A stretch of DNA of 64,000 nt, taken from positions 10,441,001-10,505,000 of the forward strand of contig OX485807.1 of the NCBI GenBank assembly GCA_950295325.1. Direction: 5' to 3'. The position numbers and the translations under genes are program-made. Shown here piece after piece: positions 58,847 to 64,000 of the stretch. Source of the stretch: Polytrichum commune. Taxonomy: Eukaryota > Streptophyta > Polytrichopsida > Polytrichales > Polytrichaceae. Position 1 is the stretch's first letter; each line of letters opens with the position of its first letter. The notes beneath the pieces are model-generated. The model made no database searches and had not been told where the DNA came from. It worked only from the letters and a program-made list of their open reading frames with translations.

Positions 58847-61595
58847 ATGATCCAGCTCGATGACAAGCCTGCCTGCCCGCGCGCCCTGCCCCTTATGTTG
58901 CATTATGTTGTTGCTGGATGATGTCAGCAGTAGTCAGTGTGCTCTCAAGGCTGCGTAATTGGTTGTGCTCATTCTCAGAGACTTTGAAGCTACTAGTTCG
59001 ATCTCTGCAACCATGGTCAGGTCAGATGCGGTGGACTTCAACTTCTGCTACATTTCACCATCCCTGGAGAGCGAGAAGTCGGTGAGGAGACTGAGCATGT
59101 ATGGAGCCAAAGATCGTCAACACCCTACAGACTGTATGCCTATGAGAGCTTGCGGGTAGTCTTAGCCGCGGGTAAGGCGTGCATAGAGTCGCGAACGGGG
59201 TTTATAGTTTTTACTCGAGCTGAACAGGGCAGGACAGGAATGAAATCACTCACTAGGGGACCTGCCTGCCACCCGGCCATGATTTTAGTGGTGTTGAGCA
59301 TTGTCACCTCTGTAGTGGAGTATACAGGAAAAAAATGGTGAGGGGACGGGTGTGTTGCAGTGAACGCCCCCTTGATCCCCTCCATATTTTGCCCGCTGCG
59401 CAAGCAAGTCACGGGCACGTAGATCTAGTTACCTTTAGGTCCCCAAACAATGCGCGGTTGGGACAACTCCCCACCCTCTTGCATTTTTAATACTTCCTGC
59501 CTCTTGGTTGCCCACCATTCTTTCTTATAATTTACCGCCCTTGCGCCGCTGCTTGTGAGGACGGTTGTGCTTATGGTTCCTACCTCGGGTTTTGGCCATT
59601 TCACTGCCACTTTACTATCTTATGCTTTGTCTATATATCTATTCAAATGGAGGTGGAGAGGCAGGCGCCCTTGTGTGCTTCATTGCTCATCGTTGGTCTT
59701 TGATTACTCCATTCATCATGGGGGTGCTCCCATTTACTGTACACCCCATGCCATTAAACCCTGGCACAAGCTAAATAAAAATATCTAGTGAAGGTAATGC
59801 ATTCCAAAGAGACAGGCTCTACATTCTACCACTTCTCAAATCTGATGATCAGTGAAGGATACATATTGAATTTCCATCTTGCATTACCTCTCCAGAAATT
59901 GTTGTGTTGCTTGTTTAGTTCTTCCACAAAGCAAGATTAGGATTTTGTTACGCTACTGTTCTTCATTGATGTCAAGTCATCAAAAATGGTTTGTTGAGAG
60001 TGACTGTTTTGCAAAATCTCCACAATCATGCCACAATGCACATTCATCAGTCTCCTGCAAAACGGGCAATTGTGAATTACACGTGCACATTGCCTTCTTG
60101 ATACCACTTGCAGTTCTGGTGACTAATGTCCTTGTATAAACTTTGCGAATTGTACAGGTTAGGATCTGCAACTATCCAAGTTGGGATATAGAGAACAGGC
60201 CTTGTCAACAAGGGATTGTTGCATATGAGCGTACCTCTCATCTATCCATCCTAAAAACATGCCCCCCAGTCTTAATGCACTTCAAATGTGTCCCATTACA
60301 CTAATGTAGGAATCTAATGCGGGTAGAATATTAGCTTAAAACCATAAACCTCCAACGTACATACTGTTGCACGCGTCTTCGTTGGATGAGTGGGGTAAGC
60401 GTTTATGCAGTTATTCTCCCTTGCCTTGTATTTCATTGGTAGGATGACAATATAAACGATACCATGGATATCAAAATTGACAACTGAGTGCACTCAGAAG
60501 GCTATTAAGATGAAATCACTTTTTCACAAATCACGTACGTAAGTGTCTACCAAATGCACAATTCATTTTGTTAACCAATGTAAGCAGGTTTATATCGAGT
60601 CGATAGGAGATTTTGAACCTTAAAATCAAACAGATGACTTATCATTACGAATCTATATGAGTCTCCGATTTCAAGTATTCAGAATCTCAATTGTCAGACT
60701 TGCGGAAAGTCAACTGCTGATTCCTGCTAAACTGGCCAAACTTTTACATTGTGCTGGCCAAACTTGCGTTGCGAATTTTACACCAATGTTGTATAAGTGG
60801 TTGACATTTACCACCGACGAAGCTGAAGTAATTGACATCACTTATCGGCGACACGTAGCGACAAATTTCTGATGCCGGCAGGCTGGCCAGTAGCGGCGAT
60901 CACGAGGTGGAATCTGGGAAAATTGTTGTGTCCGCATTCGGAAGTGGTGATCGTGCAAGGTGCTGATCATGCGATCATCACCCCGTAGTCATAGCCACTA
61001 TTCTCGTCGACTTGAGCAGGAAAATTGTGGTCACTCATCTGCCTCATCAGAATGAATGGACAGAAGGAATTAGTTAAATAATTCCGACCTTGATTTCGTT
61101 TTGCAATCCCTCATGGCATAAATGCATATACGAATCGATATTGTCAATACACATCACGCACTGTACACACCGTTAGCAGAGGTAGCGCCAAGCGAGCGGT
61201 AGCTGTGAAGCCAAGTTGCAGGCACCTGCGATCATACACAGTACATGATCATTCCGATGTCTCTGGAACTTGATGGCTCTATTGGACATTTGCAAATACT
61301 GGAACACTAACCTTGTCCGTTGATAGTAGATCATAATGCATGAATTGCTGCGTCTAAGCGGATATTTAGATATCTATCCTCAACACAATGTGACGATGGT
61401 TTTAAATGCGAGTATCTTTCTATCTAAGGCTTTTACAATTATTTGATTATTGGAGTATAAAATAAACGCCTAGCTATGGAAAGAAATAACATGTACTTGA
61501 TCGAATTTTTATAGGAAATAGACTAGAACTAGAAATGAACATATGAGATACACAAGTCGCACATGAAGCCATCATGTTGATACACTGGCGATAAT
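58847..61595. other. 3' flank of the polyamine oxidase gene and unannotated intergenic DNA
   Basis: The 3' UTR begins at 58847; no canonical AATAAA near the end was singled out. Short frames between 59100 and 60900 have no motif. The stretch is less AT-rich than the transposon region and has no recognised mobile DNA. Confidence 0.5.
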
Positions 61596-61934
61596 TCATC
61601 TGAGTGTGAGAAGCAGATGGATGTTAGAAATTGTTTTACAAATATTCCAGAAGTTACATGAAGAATTTAAGAACCTGATTGAAACTTTAATTGTGAGCAT
61701 GTCACCAGGTTTGAAGTCTCGTGATGTCGTACACATTGTGTGCTCGTTCTGCTGTAATTCAGCGGATTTTCTTGGAGTTGGTACCTTAATGAACTTCATT
61801 GAATCCACTCTCGACAGAAAATTGGTGATAATCATTGACGTCTTCATGAAAATTACATAAACCTCATCATGTTCTATGGTCTTCTCAGTCGCAACGTGCG
61901 GGTCCCTCGGCTCAATTCGCCTCATGTGAGGCAT
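61596..61934 (-). CDS. Unrecognised minus-strand open frame
   Basis: Open for 112 codons; the central part (PTPRKSAELQQNEHTMCTTS then DFKPGDMLTIKVSI) looks more protein-like than the ends. It lies on the same strand as, and downstream of, the small membrane-protein array. An overlapping plus-strand frame of 84 codons is equally open, so coding is not secure. Confidence 0.25.
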   Translation of the reverse strand: MPHMRRIEPRDPHVATEKTIEHDEVYVIFMKTSMIITNFLSRVDSMKFIKVPTPRKSAELQQNEHTMCTTSRDFKPGDMLTIKVSIRFLNSSCNFWNICKTISNIHLLLTLR

Positions 61935-62094
61935 TTGTACACAACAGTTAGACGTCTGAGCAAACGGTAAAAGTCATGTATCTAAGCAGAAGTGGCCGAT
62001 GCCTGTGCTTGGGACAACCAACATCCTCAGAATGCACCTCTGCGACGTCGTCCACCTTCGAGGTGAATGCAATACTCTCAGATCTGTCTCTCTT

Positions 62095-62280
62095 TTGCTC
62101 AACTCCCGTTCAAATCTGCCTTCATTCCGGAAAGTGAATATAATTCGTAGAGACTATGTTCAACAGTCATAAGCCAGTTGCTATGAGCTTCAAGGTCTCG
62201 CTGCAGTTTCAGAATCCTAAAATTTGATAATGGATGTTCCCATCGTTTGAAGCTACTCTACGTTAAGAACTCGAGTTTCA
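62095..62280 (-). pseudogene. Possible degenerate member or exon downstream of the micropeptide array
   Basis: About 115 bases after the stop of the last array gene, at a spacing like the others, there is an AGTCAGTAGTAGATACAAG sequence and an ATG (62280), but only seven codons to TAG. The same frame is then open for 53 codons with helical character (LKLQRDLEAHSNWLM). It does not encode a membrane segment. It may be an unrelated exon or a broken unit. Confidence 0.25.
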
Positions 62281-62395
62281 TATTGGTGCGCTTGTATCTA
62301 CTACTGACTGTGTGTCATTAAACGGAGTCTGTATAAAAGTCTAAAGAGCTATCAGCTCAGTGTGTCCCTCTTAAAATGACCTTAAGCGAAATCAC

Positions 62396-62548
62396 TTAGG
62401 GATCCTGTTGCTGACTAGGATTCCCCTTGGGAGCACCTAGCGCTTGTGCAGATCTCATGTGGCGCTGTATCTCGATAATTACTATCACAAGGATGAGTAA
62501 ACTGGCTACACTAACAATTGCTGTCATGACAATCTGCACATTATTCAT
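62396..62548 (-). CDS. Small single-pass membrane protein, array unit 1 (50 aa)
   Basis: Family not recognised. MNNVQIVMTAIVSVASLL opens a hydrophobic span to about residue 25, followed by a basic, polar tail (EIQRHMRSAQALGAPK) ending in Gln/Pro. Positive residues after the span suggest the tail is cytosolic. It is 35/47 identical to unit 2, with changes in the membrane span nearly all between hydrophobic residues. The ATG is the first after the conserved GTCAGATTACAG block. No intron is needed. Function is unknown; expression alone or from a shared transcript cannot be told. Confidence 0.65.
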   Translation of the reverse strand: MNNVQIVMTAIVSVASLLILVIVIIEIQRHMRSAQALGAPKGNPSQQQDP

Positions 62549-62652
62549 TGCTCAACCCACTAGTCTGTAATCTGACCGAAACAATGTATTGGAGGATGCA
62601 ATCAATATGCCACTCTTAGAACGACCTTAAGCGAAATTACTTAATAGGAACC

Positions 62653-62796
62653 CTATGTCTGACTAGGATTCTCCTTGGGAGCACCTAGCGCTTGTGCAGA
62701 TCTCATGAAGCGCTGTATCTCGACAATTATTAGCACAAGGATGAATAAAGCGGCTACACTAACAGTTACTGTCATGACAATCTGCTCGGTATTCAT
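62653..62796 (-). CDS. Small single-pass membrane protein, array unit 2 (47 aa)
   Basis: MNTEQIVMTVTVSVAALF starts the membrane span; the tail has VEIQRFMRSAQALGAPK then ENPSQT. It is the closest sister of unit 1, with the RSAQALGAPK tail conserved exactly and the DNA still similar through the coding part and both spacers. The length is near that of unit 1, but the stop comes three codons earlier. Function unknown. Confidence 0.65.
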   Translation of the reverse strand: MNTEQIVMTVTVSVAALFILVLIIVEIQRFMRSAQALGAPKENPSQT

Positions 62797-62887
62797 TCCT
62801 AATCCCACTAATCTGTAATCTGACTGAACAATGTGTCGAAGGATGCAATCAACATGCCACTCTTAAAACGATCCTAAGCAGATTCAC

Positions 62888-63049
62888 TTAGATGCCATTT
62901 TGTTGAGGATTTCCTTGATTAGGAGCGCCATCTATTTCGACTCTTGCTGGCCTGAAGAGGAGGGGGCATATTGTGGCACATATGACCGAACAAATTACAA
63001 GACCGATTAAAGCAGCAAATACTAGGACGAAAATCATCACTCTATCCAT
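62888..63049 (-). CDS. Small single-pass membrane protein, array unit 3 (53 aa)
   Basis: MDRVMIFVLVFAALIGLVIC begins a long hydrophobic, Cys-containing span to about residue 32, then RPARVEIDGAPNQGNPQQ and a short end. The tail GAPNQGNPQQ parallels GAPKGNPSQQ of unit 1, so membership is supported despite a diverged span. Cysteines in the span (four) could be lipidated or bridge; that is inference. Confidence 0.6.
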   Translation of the reverse strand: MDRVMIFVLVFAALIGLVICSVICATICPLLFRPARVEIDGAPNQGNPQQNGI

Positions 63050-63177
63050 GAGAAGGAATCAATCTAAGCAAATGACCCTTGAGTCCTACGGTTCGGCTTA
63101 GTCTGCTAATCCTAATCTGTTATCTGACTGAACAGTCCACCGGGCCCACTCTTAAGACGACCTTCAAGCAGAACTAC

Positions 63178-63411
63178 TTAGAGCCCTTCTTGATGAGGAT
63201 CATTTTGAGGAGGTTCATTTTGAGGAGGTGCATTTTCTTGAGGTTCAACTTGCTGAGGTTCAACTTGAGGAGGTACAGCTTGTTTAGGAGCACGACGATC
63301 ACGAAGACGTCTGATGATGTAATTCTTGACCACGGCAAATACGGAGCAAAAGGCAAAAACGAAGACTACACAAGAAACTAAAATGAGGACAAGCAGGCCG
63401 TATTGATTCAT
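63178..63411 (-). CDS. Small single-pass membrane protein with Pro/Gln tail, array unit 4 (77 aa)
   Basis: MNQYGLLVLILVSCVVFVFA opens a span to about residue 27, followed by a strongly basic stretch (KNYIIRRLRDRRAPKQ). A tail of repeated PPQxEPQ units follows, ending PHQEGL. The tail expansion makes it the longest member. The ending PHQEGL is shared with unit 5, and RRAPKQ matches its TAPKQ. An overlapping plus-strand frame (63079-63381) is considered a shadow because only the minus frame fits the family. Confidence 0.7.
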   Translation of the reverse strand: MNQYGLLVLILVSCVVFVFAFCSVFAVVKNYIIRRLRDRRAPKQAVPPQVEPQQVEPQENAPPQNEPPQNDPHQEGL

Positions 63412-63557
63412 TGGAACAAAAAAAATCTATGCAAACGACTCTTGACGCGTATGGTGCGGCTTAATCTGCTATCCCAAGTGAGTTATCTGACTGAATATTG
63501 TACGGAAGCAGGAAACCTCAATATGCCACCCTTACGACAAACTTCAAGCAGAACTAC

Positions 63558-63701
63558 TTAGAGGCCCTCTTGATGGGGTGCTTCTTGTTTAGGAGCTGTT
63601 GCACGTACGATGAGGATAAAGATCTTGGTAAATACGTAGCACAAGCAAGTGAAACCGATTGCACAAGCAATGAAAATGGCAATCAGCACGAAGATGTCCA
63701 T
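63558..63701 (-). CDS. Small single-pass membrane protein, array unit 5 (47 aa)
   Basis: MDIFVLIAIFIACAIGFTCL starts a nearly continuous hydrophobic stretch to about residue 31, then RATAPKQEAPHQEGL. The tail shares APKQ with unit 4 and ends identically to it (PHQEGL). It is short but keeps the pattern of span, one or two basic residues, and AP(K)Q tail. Function unknown. Confidence 0.65.
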   Translation of the reverse strand: MDIFVLIAIFIACAIGFTCLCYVFTKIFILIVRATAPKQEAPHQEGL

Positions 63702-63865
63702 AAGAAACTATACACACTGCCAGATAGCTCTGGAGACGTACATGTTGCGGCTTCTTCTATTCCTAGTGTGCATGTAATTTGACTAAACATTCTACATAGG
63801 CACGAGATCAATGCCGCTTTAAAAAAACACAATGAACTCAAGCTAAACCGTTATGATTTCAATCT

Positions 63866-64000
63866 TCATGCACGGGAACAGACTCCATCAATGTAGTAGA
63901 AGGTGGAGGAAGATCCCAAACGGGTCAAAGCTAAGTAAGCAATCAACTCAAAGATGACGACGAAGATTATAATCTTGTGCGCTAAAGACTGGAAGGCATG
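63866..64000 (-). CDS. Probable array unit 6, incomplete at the window edge
   Basis: The frame is open from the window edge to TGA at 63866 with no ATG inside, so the start lies beyond 64000. It encodes a hydrophobic stretch (KIIIFVVIFELIAYLALTRL) and a diverged tail without APKQ. The spacer after its stop still has the AGCTTGAG...AAAGCGGCATTGAT and TTAGTCAAATTACA blocks of the array, which is the main reason to include it. Confidence 0.45.
   Translation of the reverse strand, partial: HAFQSLAHKIIIFVVIFELIAYLALTRLGSSSTFYYIDGVCSRA

Larger units (their letters stand above)
62369..63840 (-). repeat. Conserved spacers of the micropeptide array
   Basis: Every unit is followed, just after the stop codon, by a GCTTRAGGTCGTTYTAAGAG-like block. 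On the plus strand these lie near 62369, 62612, 62858, 63147, 63527 and 63813. A TTCAGTCAGATTACAG-like block then precedes the next start (plus strand near 62565, 62812, 63118, 63480 and 63772). Stop-to-stop steps are 257, 235, 290, 380 and 308 bp. The spacers mark a tandem gene duplication that included flanking DNA, or elements kept for expression. Confidence 0.85.

Noticed and set aside
63079-63381. 100-codon plus frame over array unit 4
   Set aside because: Leu/Arg/Phe-rich complement of the Pro/Gln repeats; only the minus frame matches the other units.
62653-63411. Micropeptide array as an integrated viral gene block
   Set aside because: No capsid, polymerase or movement-protein motif nearby; repeated spacers and sister-like units fit local gene duplication better.
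1-64000. tRNA, rRNA and other structured RNA genes
   Set aside because: Scanned by eye for tRNA B-box and conserved rRNA words; isolated GGTTCGA-like matches lacked the rest of the gene.

Overview
The window looks like nuclear DNA of a land plant with a large, transposon-rich genome. Genes have GT-AG introns. The one clear housekeeping gene is a plant peroxisomal polyamine oxidase (AtPAO2/3/4 type). The mobile DNA is of plant types: CACTA with TNP2 and Ptta/En-Spm proteins, two LINE families, solo LTRs, Tourist-like and Mutator-like MITEs, and a pogo remnant. The LINE and MULE-like relics resemble what I remember from seed-free plants (moss, liverwort, lycophyte or fern), but that placement is a weak inference.

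Layout. About 370-2115: decayed LINE (family A), endonuclease/linker and first half of the RT. 2362-15438: a complete CACTA element of 13,077 bp with 12-bp inverted ends CACTAGAAGAAT and a perfect TCT target duplication. It carries two divergent genes, a TNPA-like gene on minus (9004 to 3481) and an intact TNP2 transposase on plus (10782-14449). It sits inside a minus-strand host ORF whose halves (15689-15439 and 2358-2261) rejoin in frame. 16380-22140: family A LINE from the RT palm through RNase H to the 3' end, interrupted by a solo LTR (19026-20984, TSD GCACC) that itself holds a Tourist-like MITE (19445-19837, TSD TTA) and a 46-bp minisatellite. 23500-25660: a family B (L1-like) LINE with an internal deletion. 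27560-28570: dead MULE-like transposase on minus. 32070-33712: an inverted repeat and an internally deleted pogo-like element. 36100-37866: Mutator-like MITEs in a tandem duplication that preserves an empty site. 40882-42493: a second solo LTR of the same family (TSD GTACC). 46243-48300: a foldback element and another family A LINE 3' end. The rest between 22 kb and 52 kb is AT-rich and unrecognised.

From about 51.95 kb composition changes to GC-rich and gene-like. The polyamine oxidase gene (53028-58846, 11 coding exons, predicted 503 aa, C-terminal SRM) should oxidise spermine/spermidine in peroxisomes. At the right edge (62396-64000, minus strand) lies a tandem array of at least five, probably six, very small genes encoding 47-77 aa single-pass membrane proteins with a shared AP(K/N)Q-type tail and conserved spacers. 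I do not recognise this family; it is the most novel thing in the window.
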